Below are positions 1-9,693 of a stretch of 64,000 nucleotides of DNA, piece by piece. The DNA lies in contig CM053800.1 in NCBI GenBank assembly GCA_028671895.1, forward strand, positions 6,903,886 to 6,967,885. The letters run 5' to 3'. Numbering within the stretch: the first letter of the stretch is position 1; every line of letters starts with the position of its first letter. Both the position numbers and the translations under genes were made by a program. Source of the DNA: Oenanthe sinensis (Eukaryota > Streptophyta > Magnoliopsida > Apiales > Apiaceae). The notes beneath the pieces were generated by a model. The model searched no databases and was not told where the DNA came from. It saw only the letters and a program-made list of their open reading frames with translations.

Positions 1-640
1 CAAACAAATCCATATGTAATAACTCAAGTGGCTTTTCAATTGAAGATTCCAATTTCGACTTAAATGATGCCTTCCTCTGTTTTCCTTTCTGACAAGCATC
101 ACAAAGTCCATCCTTGACAAATTCCATTTGTGGTAAGCCTCTCACTTGATTTTTCTTAACCAAGAGATTCATGGCTTTGAAATTCAAGTGAGCTAATTTC
201 TTATGCCACAGCCAACTTTCATTTGTACTTGCCTTAGAGAGAAGACAAGTCATTGATTCTGCATTTGTTGAGTTGAAGTCAGCTATGTACACATTCCCTT
301 TTCTATTCCCAGTCATGACCAGGCTTACATCTACCTTGTTGGAAATTATGCATGCTTCTGTTGTGAAACAGACTTTATTTCCATTGTCACATAGTTGACT
401 TATGCTTAACAAGTTATGTCTTAAGCCATCAACTAATGCAACAGGTTCAATGATGACATTCTCTTTCGAAATCAAGCCATATCCCATGGTGTGCCCTTTG
501 CTGTCATCTCCAAAAGTTACTCCAGGGACAGCTTTCTCCTCAAACTTTGTGAGCAGGGATTTATCTCCAGTCATGTGTCTTGAACACCCACTGTCCAAGT
601 ACCAAAGATTTCTTCTTTTTCCCTGCACACAGTCAAAACA
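1..640 (-). CDS. Sirevirus B pol, N-terminal part: protease, GAG-pre-integrase, start of integrase (runs off left edge)
   Basis: I translated the minus strand from about 640 to 1 and found no stop. In order it shows the aspartic protease active site YLDSGCSRHMT, the GAG-pre-integrase zinc site (WLWHKKLAHLNF, then CDACQKGK, an HHCC pattern) and the first integrase catalytic Asp in LLHMDLF at the window edge. The product would mature Gag and insert the element cDNA. The frame is -1 relative to gag, which ends at 643, and it stays open upstream into the gag end, so the two frames overlap. There is no obvious own ATG before the protease; expression would need frameshifting or splicing. The reading frame is intact here, in contrast to element A, so B looks younger. 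Confidence 0.9.
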
Positions 641-642
641 AA

Positions 643-3132
643 TCAAGTTGATTTTGGTACCCAAGTTGCCTTGGGTCCTTTCTTATTAGTTGTTATCTTT
701 GGCTTGGTTTCCAATTTGTGTACCTTTGGTTTGGGTGGTTTTACTTCCACTTCAACCTTAGGTGTTGGTCTCCCTACCTCAGAATTCTCAGTGCTAATAT
801 TTGGAATGCTCATGCTTGCAGAGTTGAAAAAATTTGGTGCATGAAGATTGTTAAGCATATTCCATGACATAGCAGGCATATTCATATTGGCAAATGCAAG
901 ATATGGATTAAACATATAAGGCATTGATGCATACTGAGCATGAATAGCATGAGAATCAACTAAATGAGGAAAAACAGAACTGGTATGCATGTTGGGTATA
1001 GCAGGTACATTTGTTGCTGTAGGCATGGTGAGTTTACATTGCACAGATAAATGATTTTTACTACCACACTTAGCACATACTTTCCTAGGAGCATATTTGT
1101 CAGGTGTGTAGTTGTTGTGCTTGTTTATGCCTACTTTACCATTTCTATTTTTCTTCTTCTTTTCATTTGGCTGAATATTAGGTTCTATCTTTTCCAATTT
1201 CTCTTTCAACTGATTTTTAGATAAGAATCCTATATTAGCCTTTTCAACTTTGATTTGAGCTTCAGAGGAGCTACTTTCTTTGACAAATTTAATAGGTCTG
1301 TTAAACTTAGTTTTAATATCACATTTCTTAGCAGTTGATGACTTCTCAATCGATGGATAATTATCCGTTGAAATAGCATTATCAATCGATGGATAATTCT
1401 TATCAGTTGATTCAGAGTTATCAATCGATTGCTTCTTTTCTAAAGATTGATCTTCATCAATGGCTATTTTCTCAAGAGTTTCAGACAACATGGTGAAAGA
1501 GTTTGTTCCATGAATGTCATTCATCTTCTTACTGGCTTTACTTGACCTATTCCACTTGTCAATGGTTCTTAGTTCATCCTCTAATTTTTCTTTTAAATTC
1601 TCTATTTCCTTTTTACTGTCAACTAGTTCATTTCTAGCATCTTTGTTTTCCATCTTGAGTCTGTCCAATTGCACTAGCTCACTCTCTAAGAAATTGTTTC
1701 TTTCAGTGAGAGTTTCTAATGTTAATTTGAGCCTAGTGTTCTCTTTGTTCAAAGACTTAAGAGTGACATGCAAATTATACAATTCATTAGACATTTCATT
1801 AATAGTAATATTGCATTCATCTTTGGACAACTCAGATAGATTTGTAGAAATTACCTGATTGCTAGATGAACTAGCTTCCTGGTCATCTTGATTGGCCATT
1901 AGTGCAAGATTGATGTGTTCTTCTTCTTCTTCAGAATCCTCCTCAGCAGTCCAGTCCTTTTCTTCTGTCACAAAAGCCTTCTCTCTTTGTTTGAGCAAGT
2001 CAAAGTACTTCTTCTTATAGTCAATACCATCACTAGACTTTGACCTCTTTTCAACTTTGGGCTTTCTGCATTCACTTGAAAAGTGACCAGCCAATCCACA
2101 GTTAAAGCATCTGAATTGAGTTCTGTCAACAAGATTTTTGCCTTGTTGAGTGTCTCTCCTGAACTGTGATCCACGCCTTTGCATTGGATTCCTTTTGAAC
2201 TTGAGTTTAGAAAATTTTCTTGATAGAAAAGCTAAATGCTCATCTATTTCATCCATTTCATCTTTGATGAGTGACTCATCACTGTCACAAAGTTCTTTTC
2301 CTTTACCAGTAGAAGATTCATCATATCTAACATAATTTGCACCATTGCCATGACCTTCTTTCTTCCCTTCTTTGAAATCAGCATCTTCATCTGTTTCTGC
2401 AACTTGCTTTTCCTTGACCACCAAAGCAATGGACTTTTCTCTCTTCTGACTTTTCTCAATTTCCTCATCTTGCTGTAGCTCCAACTCATAGGTTTTCAAG
2501 ATGCCATACAGCTTGTCCAAGGTATAATCTTTAAAGTCAGGAGATTGCCTTATAGAGACAGTCATTGGTTTCCATTCTTTGGGTAGGGACCTCAAGAATT
2601 TGAGGTTGGTGTCCTCAACAGCATAAACTCTTCCATATAGTTTAAGCTCATTCAACAGCTTTTGAAACCTACTATATGTATCATTTATTGTTTCACCACC
2701 CTTGAAGTGAAAGGCCTCATACTTTTGAATCAAGAGTTGCATCTTGTTCTTTCTTACTTGCTCAGTACCTTCACAGAGGGTTTGAAGAGTGTCCCAGACT
2801 TCTTTGGAGGTTGTACAACTGATGACATTGTCAAACATGTCCTTGTCAAGACCATTAAACAAGATATTCATGGCCTTTTTGTCCTTGTGTACTTCCTTTT
2901 CATCTTCATCTGTATACTCACTCACAGATTTAGGAATGAGTTTGTCTGGTGCTTGAGTACCGTCTGCATTTACACTTGTAACTATTTTCATAGGCACATG
3001 TGGACCTTTCTCTATGCAATGAACATAGGAAGGATCAATAGATAGCAGATGCAAGTGCATTTTTACTTTCCAGGGAAAATATTCATCTTTCTCTAGAACT
3101 GGAATCTTAACTCCTGTTTCTCTTTGACCCAT
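643..3132 (-). CDS. Sirevirus B Gag polyprotein (829 aa, intact)
   Basis: This Gag should assemble the virus-like particle and bind element RNA. Residues 1-230 resemble the plant copia Gag (UBN2/DUF4219-like) domain. A CCHC zinc knuckle, CFNCGLAGHFSSEC, sits near residues 342-355. A coiled-coil-prone, Lys/Glu/Leu-rich segment spans about 430-550. A second CCHC knuckle, CAKCGSKNHLSVQC, sits near 685-698. The long C-terminal extension past the first knuckle is typical of Sireviruses. The ATG lies 46 nt after the PBS, so the leader is very short. The repeat-rich stretch near residues 566-600 (motifs YPSID, STDK) is encoded by the same palindromic motif that fills this element's LTR. The frame is complete with no stops. 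Confidence 0.92.
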   Translation of the reverse strand: MGQRETGVKIPVLEKDEYFPWKVKMHLHLLSIDPSYVHCIEKGPHVPMKIVTSVNADGTQAPDKLIPKSVSEYTDEDEKEVHKDKKAMNILFNGLDKDMFDNVISCTTSKEVWDTLQTLCEGTEQVRKNKMQLLIQKYEAFHFKGGETINDTYSRFQKLLNELKLYGRVYAVEDTNLKFLRSLPKEWKPMTVSIRQSPDFKDYTLDKLYGILKTYELELQQDEEIEKSQKREKSIALVVKEKQVAETDEDADFKEGKKEGHGNGANYVRYDESSTGKGKELCDSDESLIKDEMDEIDEHLAFLSRKFSKLKFKRNPMQRRGSQFRRDTQQGKNLVDRTQFRCFNCGLAGHFSSECRKPKVEKRSKSSDGIDYKKKYFDLLKQREKAFVTEEKDWTAEEDSEEEEEHINLALMANQDDQEASSSSNQVISTNLSELSKDECNITINEMSNELYNLHVTLKSLNKENTRLKLTLETLTERNNFLESELVQLDRLKMENKDARNELVDSKKEIENLKEKLEDELRTIDKWNRSSKASKKMNDIHGTNSFTMLSETLEKIAIDEDQSLEKKQSIDNSESTDKNYPSIDNAISTDNYPSIEKSSTAKKCDIKTKFNRPIKFVKESSSSEAQIKVEKANIGFLSKNQLKEKLEKIEPNIQPNEKKKKNRNGKVGINKHNNYTPDKYAPRKVCAKCGSKNHLSVQCKLTMPTATNVPAIPNMHTSSVFPHLVDSHAIHAQYASMPYMFNPYLAFANMNMPAMSWNMLNNLHAPNFFNSASMSIPNISTENSEVGRPTPKVEVEVKPPKPKVHKLETKPKITTNKKGPKATWVPKST

Positions 3133-3177
3133 TCTTGATGTACTTTTAGATCTTGACTTTCTGTTTGTTGAAAGCCT

Positions 3178-3189
3178 GCTCTAATACCA
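3178..3189 (-). other. Primer-binding site of element B
   Basis: On the minus strand it reads TGGTATTAGAGC, one base off the common plant copia PBS TGGTATCAGAGC that pairs with the 3' end of initiator tRNA-Met. It begins 2 nt after the LTR end. This fixes LTR B as a 5' LTR. Confidence 0.88.
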
Positions 3190-3213
3190 ATTGTTATTCG
3201 CCCTTAAGTACAC

Positions 3214-3252
3214 TAAGTTTGGAGAAGGGGGGGGGGGTTGAATACAAACTTA
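3214..3252 (-). other. U5 hairpin of LTR B (C-tract loop)
   Basis: The 8-bp arms TAAGTTTG (3214-3221) and CAAACTTA (3245-3252) are perfect inverted repeats around a loop with G11 on the plus strand (C11 on the element strand). It is the B version of the structure also found in LTRs A, D and E. Confidence 0.75.
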
Positions 3253-3819
3253 AGAATTAATTCAACTTCTTGCGGAAATAAGTTTGTACAAAGAGAGTGT
3301 TTAATTAAGATTGATGTAACTAAGAACTGGATAACTAAAGTGTTGAAAACAGAAACAACAAGATTAAAAATTACTAGTGGATTGTTTTTCCACTAGTGAG
3401 TTTTTGCTTTCAATTGATCTTAGTAAAAATACTAAGCTGCGTACAAAGTTGAATGTAGAACTTAGAAAAGCATTACAAGTTCTGCCTGATTTTCTACTTT
3501 GCTTTTCTTGAGTTCTTCTTAAAAACTCCTTACTTTGCTACTGTGTTTTTGCTTTTTTTTATATAAACAAAAACTACTACTCTAGTTTTCTATCGACTGA
3601 TAACAATATAATATTACAATTTATACTGTTTACATAAAAATAGAAACTAGCTCCTTTTCACAGCTTTCCTTGTAGAACTAACTAGCTCTGGAAGTGTCTT
3701 TTGTCTTAAGATATTCCTTGGATGCTGTGTTGCCTAGAAAGTCTTCACAGTCCTGACAGGACTGTCTTCCAATGATTCAGTTTCTGCACTGTTCCCGTAA
3801 TATCTGGCTTTTAGCTAAA

Positions 3820-4320
3820 TAGGGAAACTTTAATCAACTGATAAATGCTGTTAAGCTTATCAGTTGATTCACTTTTGCTTATCCATCGATGGATAGGATA
3901 TCTGTTGATCAGTTGATGTGTCGATGGATAATTGAGTTATCCATCGACTCCTTATCCATTGATGGTTCTTTATCCGTTGACTGTAATTATCCATTGATGA
4001 CTTGTATCAGTTGATAGCTTTCATCCGTTGAGTAGTGTCTTCATCCATCGACTTCAACATCAGTTGATCACTTCACTTATGAGAATTCTGACTTAGAATA
4101 TTTACAATTGATCAGCCATTCTTCACATCTGTTGAGAAGCTAGAAATTGAAGTCAATAACATCAGTTGACTACATCATTGCATCCATCGAGGTAATACAA
4201 TCAATTGATAGTGAAACATAAATCAATGCTACAATCCAGTTTATCAGTTGATAAACAAGTTTCAACTGATAACTGGTTTCCTAGTCAATGGATATTTATA
4301 AGTCATATCCATTGATCAGT
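3820..4320 (-). promoter_or_regulatory. Palindrome-rich upstream region of LTR B
   Basis: Many copies of ATCAGTTGAT-like and TCCATCGATGGA-like words crowd this stretch, including the perfect 16-bp palindrome TATCCATCGATGGATA at 3880-3895. It lies between the LTR start and the TATA-like site, where published Sirevirus LTRs carry palindromic motifs thought to be promoter elements. The role here is inferred. Confidence 0.6.
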
Positions 4321-4369
4321 TACAAAATAATTTTGAGTCCCTATTGAAATTCTAAGTAATTTGTTATCA

Positions 4370-5254
4370 TCAAAACTCATAATTCCTAACAGCTTTCTTC
4401 TCAGCTTTAGCTTTTTCCTCGACTAGAGCTTTCAACTTTTCATTTTTGACATTACTCACTTTGATTTCTTCTTTTAACTTCCTCATTGCCTCTTCATAGG
4501 CAGGATCAGACTCTATTTCCTTATGAAACAAAAAATCAGCATCAAAGTTAGTTTCTTCCTCAGCTCTGCAGTAGTCAGGATTGAACGAATCATCTACACC
4601 AGTATCTGTATCTTCAATAAACTGCTCTTCCGGATAGTAATGTTCTTCTTGAAGATCTTCTGGATATAGCTTGGCTTTGCCTTTATCTTGTGTAGCCCCT
4701 TCATCTTCAGCTACTTTCTTCTGGTCCTTCTCCCCCTTAGTTGAGGGATCCTCTTCAGATTTAGAAGCTTCGAAAGATTTGAAAAGTTTCTGTACGGTCT
4801 CGTAGACCTGTTTCATTCCTTCATTTAGATGTGTCATTCCATCATCCAGTTTGCTGAATCTTTTGGCGGAGATCTTTTCATTTTCAATAATAGTCAGAGT
4901 CAAGCTTTTCTCCACCTCATCAATTCTTTCATTTAAAGACCTAACTTCTTGCATATCCTCAGCAATTAGACTTTGTACATTCTGGATATCTTGTGTTTTT
5001 AGAAGTATGGATGACTTGACACTTGCAACATCGTTTCTCATAACTGTCAGCTGTTGTGTTACAGAGGTAGATGAAGACTTCTTTTCTGCTTGTGCTTTAA
5101 CTTTTACTAATTCAGCTTTGACAATCTGCATTTCGGACTGGAGAGCTTCCATTTTTAAGAGAAGTTCACTGTGTGTGTGTGCATTCATCTCACTTGCACT
5201 CCTGTTTAGCTCACTGTCACTCTGTGCATGTGTTTCACTCTGTGTTTTTCTCAT
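4370..5254 (-). pseudogene. C-terminal part of the element A envelope-position ORF, truncated by insertion of B
   Basis: About 290 residues from ATG 5254. It is rich in Glu, Lys and Ser with heptad-like spacing at about 25-170 (coiled coil likely), then an acidic stretch. I see no signal peptide or membrane segment. Its frame is +1 relative to the upstream ORF, and the two overlap by about 20 nt at a run of five A, which suggests one longer ORF split by a 1-nt indel. The last seven codons and the stop lie inside LTR B (up to 4391), so the true C-terminus was displaced by that insertion. The product and function are unknown. 'Env-like' here describes position only: between pol and the 3' LTR of a Sirevirus. 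Confidence 0.7.
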
Positions 5255-7115
5255 CACTAGTGTTTAGCTCCTTTCCAGATCCTGAAGCTGTACCTGCATA
5301 TATAATAATAGCTTTTGAAGAGTCGTAATGCACTTCTGATGCCGGTGAAGGCGCGTCCTCTACAAGTTTAACTTGTAGTGGCTCCGCTACTGACGTAGCT
5401 ACTCCATGAATGGAGTCCCATCTCCCTCTAAAGAGTGGTTGCCTCTCGAATCCACCAGTGGATAAGAGAACTTCCTCGTAGGAAATTGGAGGAGTGAGTT
5501 CCAGCGGGGTCACCACCTCAGACAATGTAATGTGTGGCTCGTAAGAGTCTGTGGTGCCCCTAAATGCCTGTAAAGGCAATGGATGCTGCACTGCATCTAA
5601 AATGTCTTGGTCCACTATAAATGTGGCATCTGACCAATTTGATTCAAAGACATTTTCTTCGTTTCCTGTGCCCTCCTCACTGTGTGTTTCTGAAAGTGGA
5701 GGTCCTGCTAGTGTGAGCGCTAGCAGAGTGTGTGACTGTTCACAGGATGCCGCGGCCGGACGGCGAATATCAATAAACTCACCCGTTTGATCGAGTGTGT
5801 CTAGAGACTGTTGAATTGCCATATCAAAGTCCATATCCCATTGAGAGGATAAGGATGGGTTTGCAGTTGCCTCAGGTTCATTTGTTTTCAATCTTTTTGA
5901 CGGTGGAGACAGAGCTGCGGGTTCACTCATTGTAGCACCTAGAATTCTTCCTCTAACTTTCCTAACAGGTAGTTTCCGTTTTTTTAAATGACTCATGGAA
6001 GTTGAAGAAGGAGAAACTGTTTGGTGTATTACTTCAGCTTGGGTTTGAACCTGTGTGATTTCAGGTTCATAGCCGAAATCCTGAGTTGTAAAATTACAAT
6101 CATAGTCCGTCACAGATATATTTAAAGGTGCAGGTAATATATCTATAGGAAGGAAATTTGAAGCTAAAGTGTTAGATATTACCTGTTGTACCTCGGCTTC
6201 ATGTTCTGCACGTTGAGCAACTTCTAGTAAAAGCTGTGCAGCTTGTTCACTTTCTAGTGGTACTTGTGGTGGCTCTTGCTGAATCGGTTGAGCCAGTGTA
6301 GGAATGGCTATCTGATTGAAGATGCTTGCCATGAATTCTGTTGTTGCAGTGACTACCCCTGGAAATTTGTTTAGATTGCTCAGTCGAGTGAACAAATTCT
6401 TCTGTGTTGATGGGGAAGCTTCCACTAAACTGTTTGCAAAGATGGATTTGACCTCTTCTGGTAGTATATTGTTCAGCAGCAGCATTAAAAACCTTGGATA
6501 GAAACACGTCACTCTTTGAACAACATCTAGTCTTCTGCTTTCAGCAGTGCCCATCTTCCTTATCATTTCTGTCAAAATCAATTTCCCAAAGTTTATTCTC
6601 CGGTTGTGGGCCACGGAATACCCAATAACTTGAAGGAGAGTTGAGATGTTATGGAAGTTGCTTTTCATCGTTGGTGCAAACACCTTGGCTAGGGTGTCGA
6701 AGAAATAATCCCATTCAGCCACCAGCTGGGATTTGGACAGTTTGACCAAGTCAATGTGACCTTGGTAGTGAATTGACTGTAAGAAGGTAGTGATATCTTC
6801 AACTGTTGGTAGGATCTCGAAATTGTCTGTCGGGAACCCTAACACTCTATTTACGTCAGATTCATCTATTACGAAAACTCCCTCTCCCATTTTAAATGAA
6901 AACTGAACCACCCTATCATTCGACAAATTTCTTGTTGTGGAGTACAATGCTCTCAGGGGTTCAATTTGTAGTGGCGCGTCCAGAAAAATTGCTGTTCGAA
7001 CTAAGGAGTGCTCGTTCATGAACCGGATCCAGGGCCTAAATCTAGCCTCTTTGCAATTAGCCGGATCAAAGTAGCCCACAAAATTTGTCTTCGCAATTAC
7101 AAAAGTGGCTGCCAT
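5235..7115 (-). CDS. Element A envelope-position ORF, N-terminal part (unknown function)
   Basis: About 626 residues from ATG 7115; an upstream TTG at 7136 is in frame but has no merit as a start. The first 220 residues look like a globular domain (motifs YFDPANCKEARF, FSFKMGEGVFVIDE, VNRVLGFPTDNF). From memory this resembles 'putative plant transposon protein' families found beside plant retroelements. The rest is low-complexity, acidic and Pro/Ser-rich, with a basic patch KKRKLPVRKVRGR near residue 390 that could be a nuclear-localisation signal. I see no signal peptide, transmembrane helix or fusion peptide, so an envelope function is not supported. A 409-nt non-coding leader precedes the ATG. 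The ORF ends at 5235 in a +1 shift into the following ORF. Confidence 0.7.
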   Translation of the reverse strand: MAATFVIAKTNFVGYFDPANCKEARFRPWIRFMNEHSLVRTAIFLDAPLQIEPLRALYSTTRNLSNDRVVQFSFKMGEGVFVIDESDVNRVLGFPTDNFEILPTVEDITTFLQSIHYQGHIDLVKLSKSQLVAEWDYFFDTLAKVFAPTMKSNFHNISTLLQVIGYSVAHNRRINFGKLILTEMIRKMGTAESRRLDVVQRVTCFYPRFLMLLLNNILPEEVKSIFANSLVEASPSTQKNLFTRLSNLNKFPGVVTATTEFMASIFNQIAIPTLAQPIQQEPPQVPLESEQAAQLLLEVAQRAEHEAEVQQVISNTLASNFLPIDILPAPLNISVTDYDCNFTTQDFGYEPEITQVQTQAEVIHQTVSPSSTSMSHLKKRKLPVRKVRGRILGATMSEPAALSPPSKRLKTNEPEATANPSLSSQWDMDFDMAIQQSLDTLDQTGEFIDIRRPAAASCEQSHTLLALTLAGPPLSETHSEEGTGNEENVFESNWSDATFIVDQDILDAVQHPLPLQAFRGTTDSYEPHITLSEVVTPLELTPPISYEEVLLSTGGFERQPLFRGRWDSIHGVATSVAEPLQVKLVEDAPSPASEVHYDSSKAIIIYAGTASGSGKELNTSDEKNTE

Positions 7116-7136
7116 TACTACTAATAAATTTAACAA

Positions 7137-8250
7137 TTACTGACTTTTAACCACTTATGAATTCGAATTTTACAAAAAAAATTTAAATTAACAGTCCAAA
7201 GTTCGACTAAAAATTACAATAAATCAAGCCCTAACTTCAATAAATCTTTACTACGATTTTTAACAATTAATCACCCTTCTAATCAATCCTTAACAGACTT
7301 TAGTTCTACTTTAGGCAGTCAACACTAGCTGATTAATAAGAGTTAAGAACAGTTCGAAATTAATCAAAAATCGGGCAGAGTAACGGCTTAATCAGTCGAT
7401 TTTTACCAAACTAAGCAAGCTTATAGCTTGAAATCGAAGTAATAGCAACTGGGCAGTTGTAAATAATCAAAAATCGCAGCTTTTGTCAAGAGTTTTTGAA
7501 GAAAATTAAAAGGTTGTTCGTGTGTATGTGACTGCGTGTATGTGTGTATAAAGAAGATGAAGTGAACTGTTAGCTGTCAAGACTTTTAATAAAAGAAAAA
7601 AAATACTAAAAGGTCGGTAAGACTTTTTGTTAAATCTCGGTAAGACTTTTAAAAAGTCTTGCCGAGTTTTAATAAAAAGTCTTGCTGAAATTTAAATAAA
7701 ACAATAAAATAAAATAAAATATGGATAGTATTTACTCGGTAAGACTTTTGATTAAACGTTCGGTAAGACTTTTGAAAAGTCTTGCCGAGTTTTTATAAAA
7801 AGTCTTGCCGAGTCCTTTTTAATACAAAAACTAAATATATACAGTTTTAAACTATTTAATAATAAGATAATAACTTACAAACTATTAAATTATTAAGGAC
7901 ATTTAATAATTATTTATATTCTTAATTTTTCTAATTAATTTATTCACTAAATTAATTCATTGAATTAATTTAATTCCTAAATTAATTAAGTAATTAATAA
8001 CATAATTATTTATTAATGTGCAATAATAATTAGATAAATATATATATAAAGCTTATAAAATACTAGAAATGAATATAAGTACTTATGCTATAATTGAAAT
8101 AATTATCTATTAAGAGTATTAAATTATTCTCAAGATAATTTATCCAAATATTCATAAGCCCTAGGATTTTATTAATTCGACCTTCATAAATTCTTTAAAT
8201 ATTAACATTTAATATTTATGAACTCAAATCAATTCCTAGCAACCAAAAAA
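7137..8250 (-). other. Non-coding spacer between pol and the envelope-position ORF of A, with LTR-type palindromes
   Basis: AT-rich and without coding potential. At about 7610-7815 it holds the same CGGTAAGACTTTT / AAAAGTCTTACCG palindromes as LTR A, for example 7636-7666 and 7761-7787. Downstream on the element strand is a TATA-like CTTTATACACAC (about 7540-7555), followed by a pyrimidine-rich leader to ATG 7115. The layout (palindromes, TATA, leader, ORF) copies that of the LTR promoter, so an internal promoter for the ORF is possible. Confidence 0.55.
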
Positions 8251-9558
8251 TTAGCCATAATTTAACATCCCTAGTTCACTAACCAACTTAGAGAAAGTGG
8301 ATTCATCAAGTGGTTTCGTGAAGATGTCGGCTATTTGATCTTCTGTGGGTACAAAATGTAACACCACAGTTCCGTTCATGACATGCTCTCTGATAAAGTG
8401 ATACCTTATGTCAATGTGCTTGGTTCGTGAATGTTGTACAGGATTGTTGGAAATGGCTATAGCACTTGTGTTGTCGCAGAAAATTGAAATTTTGTTCAAC
8501 GCAAGTCCATAGTCATTTAGCTGATTCCTAATCCACAAGATCTGAGCACAACAGCTACCTGCCGCAATGTATTCTGCTTCGGCTGTCGAGGTAGATACTG
8601 AGTGCTGTTTCTTGCTGTACCAGGATATCAACCGTCGTCCTAGAAACTGACAGCTTCCAGAAGTACTTTTCCTGTCCATCCTGCACCCTGCATAATCTGA
8701 ATCTGTATAGCCTATTAGGTCAAAACCTGTATCCTTAGGGTACCAAATTCCTAGATTTGGTGTACCCTTTAGATATCTAAAAATTCGTTTAACGGCTATA
8801 AGATGAGATTCCCTAGGGTCAGATTGAAACCTTGCACATAAGCATGTTGCAAACATTATATCGGGTCTACTAGCAGTTAGATACAATAATGAGCCTATCA
8901 TACCTCTGTAGCTTGTTATGTCAACTTTCTTACCAGTTTCATCTTTGTCAAGCTTGGTGGCTGTTGGCATTGGGGTTTTTGCTGGTGAAGAATCTTCTGG
9001 ACTGTATTTTCTGAGAAGATCTCTTACGTACTTTGATTGGCATATAAAAATCCCATCTTCCTTTTGTTTTACTTGCAATCCAAGGAAGAATGACAGCTCA
9101 CCCATCATGCTCATCTCATATCTACTCTGGATTAACTTAGCAAATCTCTTGCACAAGTTTTCGCTAGTAGAACCAAATATAATATCGTCAACATAAACTT
9201 GGACAAATATCATATCTTTATTATGTAATTTGTAAAAGAGAGTTTTATCTATGACACCTCTAGTGAAACCATTTTCAAGTAAAAACTCAGAGAGAGTGTC
9301 ATACCATGTCCTCGGTGCTTGCTTGAGTCCATAGAGAGCTTTGAAAAGAAAGTACACAAAATCAGCAAACTCTGGATTTTCAAAGCCAGGCGGCTGTTCC
9401 ACATAAACTTCCTCTTCTAACTTCCCGTTCAGAAATGCACTCTTCACATCCATTTGATAGACTTTAAAATTGGAATGTGTTGCGAATGCCAGAAATATCC
9501 TGATGGCTTCAAGTCTTGCAACTGGTGCGTAGGTCTCGTCATAATCAATTCCCTCTTC
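8251..9558 (-). pseudogene. Element A reverse transcriptase and RNase H
   Basis: Ty1/copia RT-RNase H. Visible motifs in order are MDVKSAFLNGK (first catalytic Asp), PPGFE, LYGLKQAPRTWY, the polymerase site VYVDDIIFG, then FFLGLQVKQ, YRGMIGSLLYL, the RNase H motifs YTDSDYAGCR and TAEAEYIAAG, and the end ELGMLNYG. The domain looks complete at its C-terminus. It is in the same frame as the upstream pol segment but separated by TAG at 9559-9561 (a CAG-to-TAG change by context) and TAA at 9694-9696, so no full polyprotein can form. An ATG exists at 9453, but that is internal. Confidence 0.9.
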
Positions 9559-9693
9559 CTAGGAGTAACCCTTTGCCACCAGTCTGGCTTTGTTTCTTGT
9601 AACAATGCCATCACCGTCTAACTTGTTCCTGTATACCCATTTCGTGCCAATAACAAATCTATCTTTAGGCCTGGGTACCAGTGTCCAGACTTC

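Larger units (their letters stand above)
3192..4391 (-). mobile_element. Sirevirus B 5' LTR (1200 bp)
   Basis: On the minus strand the LTR begins TGTTAGGAATTATGAG at 4391 and ends CGAATAACA at 3192, giving TGTTA...TAACA termini. A TATA-like stretch (TTTATATAAA) lies at about 3557-3568, downstream of a block of palindromic motifs at about 3820-4320. A C11 tract in the loop of a hairpin (3214-3252) lies just before the LTR end. The PBS and gag follow directly, so this is the 5' LTR. The adjacent 5 bp, GCTTT (4392-4396), is the candidate target duplication; its partner is outside the window. Confidence 0.88.

Noticed and set aside
402..689. Open frame opposite the element B pol/gag junction
   Set aside because: Shadow of the minus-strand coding sequence, as are the other plus-strand frames at 1514-3045, 4851-5267, 8918-9196 and 11198-12709.
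5235..5257. Programmed -1 frameshift between the two envelope-position ORFs
   Set aside because: The shift required is +1, and the codon context GAG AAA AAC does not form a canonical slippery heptamer.
3192..7115. LTR at 3192-4391 as the 3' LTR of the element carrying the envelope-position ORF
   Set aside because: The ORF reads into it, but the LTR is followed by a PBS and an intact gag, its termini and palindromes differ from LTR A, and the A-type palindromes sit in the spacer before the ORF. An insertion of B into A explains everything.
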